Shown here: positions 39,803-51,593 of the stretch, in pieces
Layout of the letters: every line of letters starts with the position of its first letter
Numbering within the stretch: the stretch's first letter is position 1
Program-made: the position numbers and the translations under genes
From: Heliopora coerulea
Lineage: Eukaryota > Cnidaria > Anthozoa > Scleralcyonacea > Helioporidae
Direction: 5' to 3'
Length of the DNA: 64,000 bases
Assembly: GCA_030142905.1 (NCBI GenBank)
Contig: JASJOG010000003.1
Span: 310,001-374,000, forward strand
Notes under the pieces: model-generated
What the model saw: the letters and a program-made list of their open reading frames with translations, nothing else
What the model was told of the DNA's origin: nothing
Databases searched by the model: none

Positions 39803-41833
39803 CTAGGCCTCCGTAATCTCTAACACGCCTCTAATAATCCTCGCCGTCCCAAGTAAAGCAGTTTTTTGAAGTACTTGAACCGGTATTGTTATTCCAACCT
39901 TTTCCACGAATTCCTGTAACCTTTTCGATACAGTCCCCAGAGCACCTAAAACAACTGGGACAACTTCCACATGTTTCAAGGTCCACAATCTCACTATTTC
40001 CTTTTTTAAGTCCCGATACTTGGTAATTTTTTCCAGTTCTTTTTCTCCAACTCTATTGTCACCAGGTATTGCTACATCAATTATCCATGCTGTTCTCTTT
40101 TCTTTATCCATTATGATCATGTCCGGTCTCCTGTACTCTATTTCGTAATCGCATTGGATATTAAAGCCCAACAATATCTTGTATATACTATTTTCTACCA
40201 ATCTTTCTGGCTGATGTTCGTACCATTTATCAGCATGTTTCAGGTTATATTTCTTACACAATTCCCAGTGGATTTTTCGAGCTACGTTGTCATGTCTGGC
40301 TTTGTATTTTCCTTGGGCAAGTTTACTGCATTCACTCACCACATGTGCAATAGTTTCTCCTTTCTTTCCGCACATTCTGCATAGCGGTGAACCAACCGTT
40401 TTGTCAATATGAAATTTGATGTAGTTTGTTCTTAGAGCTTGTTCTTGTGCTGCAAAAATCAATGCTTCAGTGGCGGGTTTTAAGTCAGATTTAGTTAACC
40501 AAGCCCACGATACTTGTTTATCTATGTCATCCTCATGGTCTCTAATAAACTGACCATACATCTTTTTCTCCCTCCATATTTTCTCATGCTCCTCTTCTTC
40601 TATTCTTTTGTACTCTTTTGGTTTAATACATTCTTCAGTTTCTACTATATTCCCTGTTCTCAAATTATCCAGTAATGGTTCAGTACTGTATTTCACATAC
40701 CAACCAATACTGTTTTCTTCTCTTCGGATACAGCTTTCAACACTAATGAGACCACGTCCACCTTTTCGCCTCGGTACATAGATTCTATTAATGTCGCTCT
40801 TCGGGTGTAGTGCCCCATTCGTAGTCATAAGTTTCCTTGTCCGCCTATCTACCTCCCACAGCTCATTTTTGTTCCATCGTATTATCCCTCCAGTATATCT
40901 AAGTAATGAAACAGCCCAAGCGTTGATTGCCAATATCTTATTCTGACCATTTAGCTTTGACTTAAGTACCAGCTTCAATCTCCTTATATACTCCTTCCGG
41001 AAGTTTTGCTTCATTTCCTTTTCCATAATTTGGTTATTTTCCAGTATTCCTAAGTACTTATAGCCATCATCCTCCATTTGTTTCAAAACCTGATCATCAG
41101 GTAATTTTATTCCGTCACACTCAACTATTTTTCCTCTCTTTAGAATTAGAACTGCACATTTCTTGATACCAAATGTCATTCCAATATCTGTGCTGAAAAG
41201 GTGCACCGTCCTTATTAATGAATCTATTTGATCGCGGGATTTTCCATATAACTTTAAATCATCCATGAATATAAGGTGGTTTATTTTACCCTTCTTTTCC
41301 TTAAGTTCATATCCAGCATTTGCTTTTCGACGAATGCTTGACAGAGGTAACATACACAGTACAAACAGCAGCGGGGACAGGCTATCGCCCTGAAAAATCC
41401 CTCTCCTTACATTTACATTCCCTAACGATTCACCATGTGATGTTAATTCTACTTTCCAGTTAGTCATGCTTGTTTTTAGAAATTCTTTAACATTTTCTGC
41501 TATACCAAACATATCAAGACATTCAATTATCCATGAGCGGGGTACATTATCATAGGCTTTTTGATAATCCACCCACGCCATAGCTAGATTAGTGTGTCGC
41601 CTTTTGCAATCTCTTAATATCAGCTGGTCTATCAGTAGGTGGTCTTTTGTGCCTCTGCAGTTTTTCCTACACCCTTTTTGCTCTGGTGGTAGTAAGTCAC
41701 TCGTCTCAAGGTAAGCATACACATTTTCTGAAATTATTCCAGTCAGCAGTTTCCACATAAGTGCCAAGCAAGTTATTGGTCTAAAATTATCCGGAGAACT
41801 GCCCTTAGCCAGGTCTTTCAAAGGTCTTTTCAG

Positions 41834-41835
<2 letters not shown>
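39803..41835 (-). CDS. RLE-type LINE copy B: reverse transcriptase plus restriction-like endonuclease (5'-truncated)
   Basis: A 672-codon open frame. RT motifs: [30 protein letters not shown] (first catalytic Asp), [17 protein letters not shown], and [10 protein letters not shown] with the catalytic DD. After the thumb comes a CCHC knuckle ([18 protein letters not shown]), then the endonuclease: [19 protein letters not shown] and [12 protein letters not shown]. This order is that of R2/R4/NeSL-group LINEs, which nick a target and prime reverse transcription there. The frame begins inside the RT domain, directly at the (ATT)n tract at 41836-41895, so the copy is 5'-truncated although its remaining frame is intact. 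Confidence 0.88.
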
Positions 41836-41876
<41 letters not shown>

Positions 41877-41895
41877 CATTATTATTATTATTACT
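41836..41895. repeat. (ATT)n microsatellite
   Basis: Nearly pure ATT repeat at the truncated 5' side of LINE copy B. Confidence 0.95.
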
Positions 41896-42015
41896 ATGTT
41901 TCTATTAGCCAGTTTATATTCTGGCCATTATTCCCTCCCACCAAATATTGCTGGGAGGTAACCGAGGTACATGTGTTCCCATTGGTTCACACTAAGGCTG
42001 ACGCGCTTCGACTGT
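41896..42015. repeat. 117-bp repeat unit adjoining (ATT)n
   Basis: TATGTTTCTATTAGCCAGTT..GCGCTTCGGCT; almost identical to 49963-50078, where ATT tracts flank both sides. Non-coding. Confidence 0.85.
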
Positions 42016-42074
42016 ACGTTCACTACTCTGGCTGTACCACTCCACCAAGCATTTTCCTAATTATTGTTTCCCCC

Positions 42075-45000
42075 TCAGAAAGCACCGTCCGCTGCATTGT
42101 ACTGATTATCAGACTGTCCTAATCTCCAATAATCTTCCTCACTGCTCTGGTTGCATCTTCGACACCACCTCCCAGGCACCCAATTATTACCGGCACTACT
42201 TCCACTCTGAACCTTCTCTTTTCTCTGGTTTCGAATGCCAGCTGCTGATACTTCTGTAACTTCGTTCTCGTCGCTTCCTCGATGTTCTGCTCTTGAGCGC
42301 ATGACATGTACACCAACCAGATCTTCCTAGCTTTCTCGTCCTCTAATGTCAAGTCTGGCCTGCGTGCAGAGCTGGTCTTTCTCATCCTATGCTCGAAGTT
42401 CTAACACAACTTGAACCCGTTCCCCTTTAGGACAAGACCTTTCTCCCATCTAACAGTGTACCATGCCGTATTGGCAGGGAGAAGTTCTCTCTCAACGGCC
42501 AAGTTAACAGCCAGTACCATCAAGGCATTGTTGTGCCTACCGAGATACTCGGTTCCTGTGAGAATCTCACACCCTGCAAGCAGGTGTTGAACGGTTTCAT
42601 CAAACTTCTTGCACGATCTACGTTTTCCGTCCCCGCCTCTTATCCCACAGAACACTTTCCACTTCCGAGTCTCCACCATCCGCTCCAGCAAATCCATGAT
42701 TCCAGCCGTCTTTTGCGGTGTGATATTTATGTTCAACCACACAAAGCTCTCGTTCTCCTGCCCTGCAAACACTTGACTCTGGATACCCTTCTCCTTATAA
42801 TCATTCTTCAACTTCTCTGTGTACCCATTCTGCATTCCTTTCTTCAACTCCGCCCAGCATCCTGCCCATTCTTTCTCCATCTTCTCACCATCTTTCCAGA
42901 CTTCTTCCTCCCTAAATTCAAACTCCACTCCAACTTCACGTAGCGCTTGTTCTGCTTCCCTTTTTAAGCTCTTGTATTCGCTATTATACTCTCTCTTCCA
43001 AGCAATCTTTATCCAGCGGCTCGTGCTACAAACCATGTACGTTGCCACCAGCAGCTTTGTTTCCTTGTAAACCCGCCGCAGGCTCTTCAAGTCGCGCCCT
43101 CTATCCTGTCTCTTCAGGTAGAGTCTCTCATCACTTGCCTGTCGACCCAGCATACCTCTCTTGCATAGAATATCCTTCACCAACATGTCAAGGTCATATA
43201 ACTCCTGGGTGAACTGGCATACATTCATGGCGTAGGCCGCAACCGGGATGACTCTGCAATTGATCACTCTCATGAGATTCTTATCATACAGCTCAAGATC
43301 CACGAGGTTCTCCAACCTCTTTCGCATTTGTTCCTTGATTCTCTGCAATACTTTCTCTTTGTTTATCTGTTCCCCCTGCTCTATTCCAAGGAATTTGTAG
43401 AAGTCATCCTTCTCTGGGTCCAGCGCCTCAGCCCTCTCTTCCAATTCACCCGTACACTGCCCCTGTATCGTCGCTAGCTTTCACGATTATCTCGTGAGCA
43501 GCTTCCATCTGTTTATGACTTTCCTGGTAGGTCTTCAGGTCATCAATAAATAAGCTATGCGTCCTCTTCGTGAATCTTTCACGGCGGGGGTCTCATTCTA
43601 TATCCTGTTGTTTCCCACAGTAGCATTGTAACTGGGACCGCAGTAAGACAGAATCCTACCGGCGAATAACTGTCCCCTTGTAAAAAACCACACCGTATTC
43701 TAATCCATCTACTCTGCACCTTGTGATTTCCAGCATTCAACTCTAACCGTGTCTTCCAACTGCTCATCAATTTCCGTAGCATATTTATGAGCGGTTTAGG
43801 TACTCCCATCCAATCGTACACCATCTCCATTCAATCATGGCGGGCTTTGTCGTACGCCTTCCTGTAGTCGTAAAACGCGACTGGCAGGTCCCTCTTGTGT
43901 TCTCTCACCTCGTCCATTATACACTTATCAATAAGTAGTTGGTCAACCGTACCCAACACTTCCTCTGAGGTTCCTAGTTGTCTTTCATCCCATATCTCGT
44001 TCCGTCGAGCACGATCTCTCATGTATTTATCGGTCTGTACTCCTCTTCAAACGACAAGTCCTCGGTCTTCTGTAAACGGACTGTCCTGCCTAAGGTTACC
44101 CATTCCGGAATGCGCTCTGGATCTTCATTCCAGCTCTTCATTGTTTTTTCTAAAGCCTTCCAGGTTCCACTAAACTTCTTCTACCAGAAATTCTGGATTC
44201 CGTCAATACCAGGCGAGCTCCAATTTTTCCTCCTTTTTATAACTTTCCCAATGGTCTCCTCACTTATCTCGATATCCTGTACATCCCTGATCTTCTTTCT
44301 CAACTCCTCCTTGATTTTCTCCATCCACAGTTGTTCAATAGTAAACTTCTCCTCCCGCATGCCTCCCCAAAATTCCACGAATCTCCCCATTGCTGGGGGC
44401 TCACCCTTAAATTCGTTTGTACTTTTCACTCTCTTGTAGAAAGCTCCTTCATCTGTTACAAACATTGCGTTATTCTTTCTCCTTTTCCTCTTCTCCACTG
44501 CTTTCAGCAATATCACTTTCTTCACCCTCAGCTCATCCAATCACTTCTCCGAGGCCTCCACAAGCTCCTGCGTGCCTGCTGATCCACCTTCTACATACTT
44601 CCTCTGTTCTTGTAAGATCCTCGCTTCTTTCCTCGTTGCTTTTCTTTGTGTCTTTCTGTGATATAGCTCATTATTCACTCTCGCTATTCTCTGCCTTAGT
44701 GCCTTAATCTGCTTGCGTAACCTCCTCTCTCTTCTATTTCCTTCTCCTTTCAATCTCCTTCCTATGCCCGGGACTCTCATTTTGGCATTCAGTAATCTTG
44801 CTATTGCCCTTTCCATGGCATAAACTGCATCTGTGATCTCCTCCAACTTATTGCTACTTTTGAGGTATTCGCTAAGTATCTTATTTGCACACTTTGCTAT
44901 TTCTAGAGGCAGTTTTTTAAGTTTCGGAAGTCTGTTCCTTTTTTCGATGTTGGTCGCATTTGTTGGTGTTAGCTGCGCTAACTCCAATGCAAAAACTTCT

Positions 45001-46090
45001 CTTAATGCTTCTTCTCCCTCTGTCCCTGCTGTTTCTTCTGCTTCTGTTCTTCTATCGGGTTCCTGCTCCACACCCTTCTTTGACACGCCTACCACTCTTG
45101 CTGTCTCCTCCAATTCCCCATCCTCAACTCCTGCCTCAATCTGTTTCTCCTTCTTAAATCTAGTAGCATTATCTCTCAGTTTTTGATCTTTTAACCTCTC
45201 TCTCGAAATTCCTGTTCCCATCTATGAGCTACCCCCTTCATGAAACCAAGTCCACGTTCCCTTACCTCCGTATCTATTTCAACCAGTCGAACCTTCTTGG
45301 CTGTCGTCCAGTGCATACTCTCTGGTAGTGCCTCAGACACAGGCTTCTCAGATCGTCCTTCCAGCTGACCCATTACTTCCTCCTCTAATTTGAACCTCCT
45401 GGCATTATCCACTAGGTTCTGGGCTGAGACAGTCTTCTTTGTTCGAGCTTCATTCGACCATCCCTTTTTAACACGCTTCATGAATTTGCTTCCTCTCTCT
45501 CTTTCCTCAGTTTCTATCATGACGAGTAGTACTTTCTCCTCCAAAGTCCACTCCGGCCTCTTCCCTCTCCCTCGGTTGTTTATGGGTTCTCAGCTTGCAC
45601 TGCATTTGTTCGGTCTAGAGCATCTACTTCTAAAGTTAAAGGTCGACTCACGATTCCATATCCCAGCAGTTCATATATGGACTACCGGTAGGCTTTACAT
45701 GCACGGTAATGGTCAGTCCGCCTGAAGTTGCCCGGCTCATCAGGTAAAGCATTTCTTACAACGCAGGTTCGCCACCTCTGTGAGTTGTACGTTAGCGACC
45801 TCCTGTCGTGACAGCCACCACTCTGGCACCCCCTCAGCACGTAACTCCACCTTGGGATGACGGGTTTTTCTGTTGGGGTTTTCTTTCCCTTAGACGATTG
45901 CTGCCACGCTGACGAGTTTCATCTACCCGGGTTTTTCTGTCGGGGTTTCCCTTCCCTTAGACGATTGCTATACGCTAACGAGCTCCATCCGCCCGGGTTT
46001 CCTGTTAGGGTTTCCTTATAATAAAGTTTTCCTTCTCCTAGATGGGTTGCCTTCACCACGGCTAGGTATGAGGGGCTTGAGGGTCCTATC
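42075..46090 (-). pseudogene. RLE-type LINE copy C, nearly full length
   Basis: Minus-strand pieces in order: N-terminal basic region (45544-44541), RT start with NWSSPGIDGIQ (44540-44181), VAFYDYRKAYD (44022-43831) and GFLQGDSYSPVGFCL (43830-43579), thumb and CCHC-like region (43444-42401), and endonuclease (42385-42119; RRPDLTLED). Frames change at least four times. The endonuclease Asp of the VDM motif is Tyr here (WLVYMSC), so the copy is dead. The 45560-46090 part is a presumed 5' UTR containing two to three copies of an approximately 75-bp repeat (GGGTTTTTCTGT..GACGATTGCT). Confidence 0.75.
44541..45590 (-). pseudogene. LINE copy C N-terminal region with two SANT/Myb-like repeats
   Basis: Two related segments, about 45590-45420 and 45330-45195, share the pattern W-T-x3-K-V-x-L-V-x-I-E/D-T-E-x-R-E-R-G-x2-F-M-K and then W, followed by an N-A-x-R-F-K motif (DNARRFK, DNATRFK). 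Spacing of Trp and Glu/Arg suggests a Myb-like DNA-binding module, as seen in R2-group N-termini. A long basic coiled segment (44900-44560) follows. Confidence 0.45.
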
Positions 46091-46179
46091 ACTTTCCCAA
46101 GGTGAACCCTCAGACTAGTGGAGGGAAGGAGTCGTCTTACTTCTCCATTCTAGACCAGCCCCAGGCAAGATCTAGCCAC

Positions 46180-46277
46180 TGCCTTTATCATTATTATTAT
46201 TGTTATTATTATTATTGTTATTATTATTATTGTGATAATGATAATGATTATGATAATGATTATATTATTATTATTAC
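46180..46277. repeat. Interrupted (ATT/GTT/GAT)n microsatellite
   Basis: Degenerate trinucleotide repeat bordering the 5' side of LINE copy C and the next repeat unit. Confidence 0.9.
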
Positions 46278-47010
46278 AGCTCGCACACCACCCAGCTAAG
46301 GACAGTGGATAGGTAAAGCAGCAACAGACATTGCACATTTCAGGGAACTTGTGGAGAAAGAAATTATTACCATTAAAATGGATTTTAAGAAACACCCACA
46401 GGGCCAGGCCTTACTCGCCCAATTTATCCAGTCAGGAAGGAATAAGGGATGTACAGCCCTCTAAAGTCCCTGAAAGTACTGCCTGATGCGTATGTCCAGC
46501 TTGACCTTAACACTACTCTGTTGCACTTGCAACCCGTTAAGGTCAGTTTAGGCGTGCTACTGCAAGGGTTAAGACTGAATATTGTTTTATTCTTAGACTA
46601 GTGCAGATCTGTTTCAGCATTTAAGGCTGGTTCATCCTCAACCAACTAAAGTCAGGGGCATTCTATTTTTAGTCCTTGGGCTAACAAGGCAGGTTTGCCA
46701 ACACCTGAAGGCAGTGTATTTGCAGCTGCCGGCCAACTAAGGCAAACGAGGTCATTTCATCAAAGCCTACTTGTTTTATGGAGGTCACTGGCTCCGAATC
46801 AATGTCCAGCGTACCTACTTCTGGTTTTATGTCGGAGTTTCCTTCTCCCAGATACGTTGCCACTCAAGCCTAAAGAATCATATCTACCCTTGACTAAGGG
46901 GTTGTTGGCACTCGCGAAAGGTGCCACTCCGGACTCTGGTGGGTGAGAGCCTCCACATTCCCGTAGCAGGCTGAAGCTGTGCTTGACCTACTCCGGTACT
47001 CAAATTATTA
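46278..47010. repeat. Non-coding (ATT)n-associated repeat
   Basis: The first 250 bp recur at 47033-47290 (AAGGACAGTGG, TGCACATTTCA, TTATCCAGTCAGGAAG, GATGTACAGCCCTC). No open frame is convincing; probably LINE 5' UTR or a non-autonomous relative. Confidence 0.6.
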
Positions 47011-47032
47011 TTATTACTATTATTATAACAAC

Positions 47033-47315
47033 TCGCATACCACCCAACTAAGGACAGTGGAAGGGGTCTCAGCCTGCTACAGGCACCCAGCATCCCGCTA
47101 GGAAAGGCTGCAACAGATAATGCACATTTCATGGAACTCGTGAGGAAAGGAAATTTTACCATAAAAATGGATTTAAAGAACACTTACTGGGCCAGCCCTT
47201 AGTCGCCCGACTTATCCAGTCAGGAAGAACTAAGGGATGTACAGCCCTCTAAAGTTCCTGAAAGCACTCCTCGATGCGTATATCCAATTTTATTACTATT
47301 ATTATTATTATTGCT
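47033..47315. repeat. Second copy of the (ATT)n-associated repeat
   Basis: A 250-bp match to 46278-46530, flanked by ATT tracts at about 47006-47028 and 47290-47312. Confidence 0.75.
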
Positions 47316-47380
47316 GTATAGAGTCCACATCTATAGGGCAGAATCTAAAGATACCAACGTTTGTTACCTTTTGATATAGT

Positions 47381-49085
47381 CTACTCTACTTGCACCACTC
47401 CAGACATAATCTTCCTTAAACTAACTACCCAATGCTGTCGAGATTTCCCTTTTATCAGCTTCTTTATCTGTTCTTCCAGTTTCTCCACTCCTCCACCTAA
47501 ACATCCGATTACCAAGGGTACGATTTCAACCATGAAGCCTACACGCCTCTCGCGAATTTCAAATGCTAACTGTTGGTATTTTTGTAATTTTTCCCTCCGT
47601 TTCTCTGCGATGTTCGCATCTGCTGGGCAGGCCATATCAACTATCCAGATTATACATTCTTCGGCATCTTCAAGAGTTAGATCAGGTCTCTTTGCTGTTG
47701 TTTTTCTCATCCTGTACTCAAAGTCCCATACCAGCTTCTTACCTGGGTTTTCGATGACTGTTCCTTCTTCCATGCTGCTTTGCACCAAACTGTGCTCTCT
47801 TCAAGCAAACCTGCCTCCATTCCCCATTCCACCGCAAGCACCACCAAAGCATTATTGTGCCTTCTCAAGTACTCATTACCAGCAAGGACCTTACAGCTAG
47901 CCAGTAGGGGATGTACTGTCTCTTTCTTATCTGCGCACAGCCTGCAAAACTCCGACTCCACATCCATTCCCCTTAAAACCTTCCAAACTCTGGTCTCGAC
48001 CATTTGCTCTAACATCTCTATTATTGCCTCCGTTTTTCACGAATTGAGGTTGCAATCTAACCACTGGTTACATTTTTTCTTCTTGACCACTGAAAACCTC
48101 ACCTTGAAAATTCTTATCTTGATATTGATAGACCCGTCTTTTTTTCCATTTTGGATTTCAGCAAGATTTTCAGCTTTCTCCAGGCATCCTTCCAAGATTC
48201 GCATATCTTCTCGCCATTCAAGTCAATCTCTCCTAACCTGAAACTAGCTTCTTCTCCAGCTATCTTCAGGGCTTCTTCTGCTTCTCTCTTTATTGAGCAA
48301 TATTCGTTCTTCTGCTCCCGTTTCCAGGCAACTTTTAAACATCGGCATCTTGATAATGACATGTAGCAAGCAACTCTGACTTTTGTTTCTATGTACATAT
48401 CCTTCATACTCTTCACCCTTCTTCCACCTTTGGCACGAGCTAGGTACAACCTTTCATCAATTGCTTGCCTTCTGTGCATGTTTCTCTCTCTGAGTCCCCT
48501 CTTCACAATCATGTCGAGTTCAACCAGGTCTTCCTTACTCAATCTGCAAACATTCATCATATATCCTGCTACGGGTATCGCTCTACAGTTTACAGCCTTA
48601 ACCAGGTTCTTATCATAAAGTTCTAGTTGCGTAATACTTCTCATCCTCTTTCCTACTTCCTTCATTACTCTTTCCATCACTTTGCCCTTGTCGACTTTGT
48701 CAGCTTGTTCACATCCCAAGAACCTATATATTTCGTTTACATCTGGCTCAAGTGCATTCATTCTCTCATCCAGCACGTCTAATCCTTCGCGCTTCACCAT
48801 TTTTTCATGTTCAAATACGACCTCTCCACATTTTGTTACCCCGTAGCATCCTTCTGTATCATGACTAGCTTTCACAATCATCTCGTTAACGGCTTCTAAA
48901 CTATTACGGTTTTCTTGGTACACTTTCAAGTCATCTATAATAAAGCCGTGTGTCTTTTTCACTGTCCTTCTCCCTGGCATTGCCACCCTGTATCCTCTAG
49001 TTTTGCTTAGTAGCATGCCAATTGGCACCTCATTAAGACAAAATCTTACTGGTGAGTAACTGTCTCCGTGTAAAATTCCCGTCTT
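47381..49085 (-). pseudogene. RLE-type LINE copy D, RT palm end to endonuclease
   Basis: Pieces at 49085-48114 (start of the palm-thumb with FIIDDLKVY, then LVELDMIVKRGL), 48015-47707 (CRLCADKKETVHPLLASC) and 47788-47381 (RPDLTLED, IWIVDMACP, KLQKYQQLAFE). At least two frameshifts. 5'-truncated at an (ATT)n tract (49088-49130). Same family as copies A and C. Confidence 0.75.
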
Positions 49086-49088
49086 ATG

Positions 49089-49130
<42 letters not shown>

Positions 49131-49199
49131 TTTGTTATGTTACTTTCTTCGCACGGTTTAGAACCGGGATTCAACAGTGACAGCTGTCCACAACGAGTA

Positions 49200-49917
49200 G
49201 ACTAAGGTGCCACTGTAATGTCTAGCTCTTTAGTACTCTCCTGAGAATTCTTGCTATGTCTTCCCTTTTCTCTCTGTTAAACTGTCCATTCATTCTCTTG
49301 TCTATCCATCTTCGCTCCTTTTCTTCAACATCTTTCTTCTTATACTCATCGTTCGGTATGCAATCCTCAGTCCTTATGACTTTTTTTTTTCACTTCTACT
49401 AGCATTGGTTCAACCGCATTCTTGATATACCACCCAATACTGTTCTCTTCTGATCTGATACATGTCTCGCAGCTTATCGACCCTCTACCTCCCTTTTCTC
49501 TCGACAGGTGTAGTCTGTCCACGTCACTCTTAGGGTGGAACGCTCCATACAATATCAGTGTCTTCCTCGTTTTTCTATCTAAGTTCTTCACTTCTTCATT
49601 GTTCCAAGTAACTCTTCCTGCTCCATACCAAAGTAGTGCCCATGTATTGAAAGCTTGTATTTTGTTTCTCCTGTTGAACTTCGACTTCATAACTAGCCTC
49701 AACTTCCTAAAATACTCCTTTTTAAACCTCAATCTCATTTCTTCTTCCATTATTCTGTCCATCTCCAAGATTCCCAAATACAAATATCTATCTTGTTTAA
49801 TTACCTTTATTACTTCTCCATTTGATAGTACAATTCCATTACAATGAACAATCTCCCTCTCTTTAATATTAACACTCCACACTTTTAATACCGAATTCCA
49901 TGCCTATATCTTTAAAT
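49200..49917 (-). pseudogene. RLE-type LINE copy E, RT thumb fragment
   Basis: A 171-codon frame (49882-49367) with LYLGILEMDRIMEEEMRLRF and SREKGGRGSISCETCIRSEE is clearly related to copy B ([28 protein letters not shown]). Both ends are truncated near AT/ATT tracts. Confidence 0.7.
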
Positions 49918-49962
49918 TAAATTAAATTAAACTGTAGTAATTTTATTATTGTTATTATTATG

Positions 49963-50078
49963 TTTCTATTAGCCAGTTCATATTCTGGCCATTATTCCCT
50001 CCCACCAAATATTGCTGGGAGGTAACCGAGGTACACGTGTTCCCATTGGTTCACACTAAGGCTAACGCGCTTCGGCTA
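49963..50078. repeat. 117-bp unit flanked by ATT on both sides
   Basis: Near-identical to 41896-42012; lies between ATT tracts at 49942-49960 and 50079-50104. Confidence 0.85.
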
Positions 50079-50196
50079 TTATTATTATTATTATAATTAT
50101 TATTTTAGACTTTCACGGTGCAGTTTTTAACCGGTAACTAGCTTACTATCAGGCTAATTCCCGTTGCTTTTGGTAGTAAGCTTCTTCCTCCATATA

Positions 50197-50830
50197 TCAG
50201 TTTTCTAGAACTTTTCTAATAATTCTTGCAGTTCCTAGCAAGCAAGATTTTTGAATGAGATCTGATTTGACCACCATATTTATCTTTTTCAGCCACAAAC
50301 TTAATCCTCTTCCAACAATTCCCAATGCTCCAATTATAATTGGCATGATAGTTACTTTCCTGCACTTCCAGATCTTACGAAGTTCCAGTTTCAAATCTTG
50401 ATATTTATCCACAATCATTGACAAATTTAGTCGAAACAGTATGTAAACTTTTCGTATAATTGTGTGAAAAATAAGCATGGTCAATTTAACCCTCTCCCTC
50501 TCAATGTTCTTTCCACATGGAAGAACATAAGTGATTTTCAAGAGAGGTTGCAGACATCCTTTTTTGCAATACAACATTGAAAAGGGGGACGGGGGCATAG
50601 TGACATGTATATATTTGTTCTGTTCCAGCAAATTTGTCTGTGACTGTAGTTTCTTCTGCTCTTTATCCTCTACCCTTCTGTCAAACGGACACGCCATATC
50701 TATTACGCAACATTCTCTCCTCTTCTTCATCAGTTTGGATTGAGAAGTCTCACAAAAGTTTGACATCCTCGTTTTCTAATACCATACTTGGGACATGGTC
50801 ATACCATTTCTCCTCACATGCAAAGTTATA
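50197..50830 (-). pseudogene. RLE-type LINE copy F, endonuclease fragment
   Basis: Encodes CCVIDMACPFDRRVEDKE, then IVDKYQDLKLELRKIWK and IGALGIVGRGL, ending [13 protein letters not shown] as in copy B. The two halves are separated by about 200 bp of unrelated sequence (50430-50640) without endonuclease similarity. Upstream, KWYDHVPS-like sequence to about 50830 also matches copy B. Confidence 0.65.
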
Positions 50831-50839
50831 ACTTTGGTA

Positions 50840-51051
50840 CATGGTCTACTGGATTACCACGGCCACCCTGTCATGTCGCCAAATAAGTAGTATAGTAACT
50901 AGGGGTATGAGCGCAGTTTGAATTCTGGCCATTTTGGGTCAATCCCCCTGTACTACTACACAGTAGAATGAAGCATTTTTGCCAAAATTGACCATTTTGC
51001 TAATTTCAGTCTGCCACAACTCAGACCCTCCAGAAAATAAAACACACACCC
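50840..51051. other. Junction between LINE debris and the viral element; possible terminal repeat
   Basis: Non-coding. If the element starts at 50886, this would be part of its terminal inverted repeat; the partner end is not available for comparison. Confidence 0.3.
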
Positions 51052-51590
51052 TTAGATGGGGTTACTTTTCTGCTTGTAACCGGATCTAACCGGTTGGAAT
51101 TCAGTTGATGTTTCAGTAGTAATCTTATCTTTATTAGTGTGCTCATAAATATGCTTAGCTGTGGTCACACCGCCAGATAATACCCCTAAGTATGGAATAT
51201 AAGGACTAATCAATTCAACAGCTTTTTGGACATCACTCTTGAATAAGTCATCCTTTCTTAGTTCATCTGTCAAAACATTTGGACTTTCTATTTTATCTAA
51301 TCCACCCAATACACTGGCAAACTTACTTATCAATTGGTCAGTTAAAAATTCATTGGCTTTCTGCATTCGTTGCATTTCATACTTGTTGTATAATTTTCTA
51401 CTATCTTATTACTTGCCTTTTTAATGGATGTAACAGTTCTATCCACTTGACCATCTTCTGACAATCTAATCAATTCTTCCCTTTTCCATGCAATATCATC
51501 TTTAGGATCATTATCATTCACTTCCGCGGATTTCATTTCACCTACATATGCCTCAATATTTTCTTCTAATGAATCTTTGCGCTCTACCAT
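51052..51590 (-). pseudogene. Uncharacterised viral-element gene, frameshifted
   Basis: First frame 51590-51342 (start MVERKDSLEENIEAYVGEM), second frame 51375-51052 (ending in a Lys/Ser/Pro-rich tail). A two-base insertion near 51392 disrupts an otherwise continuous helical protein of about 180 residues. No recognised domain. The central part (ISPYIPYLGVLSGGV) is mildly hydrophobic. It is the leftmost gene, immediately downstream of the ATPase in the same orientation. Confidence 0.55.
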
Positions 51591-51593
51591 AGG

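Noticed and set aside
44833..45186. Plus-strand Ser/Leu-rich frames across 42.5-48.6 kb
   Set aside because: All are antisense to the Glu/Lys/Arg-rich coding strand of RLE-type LINEs.
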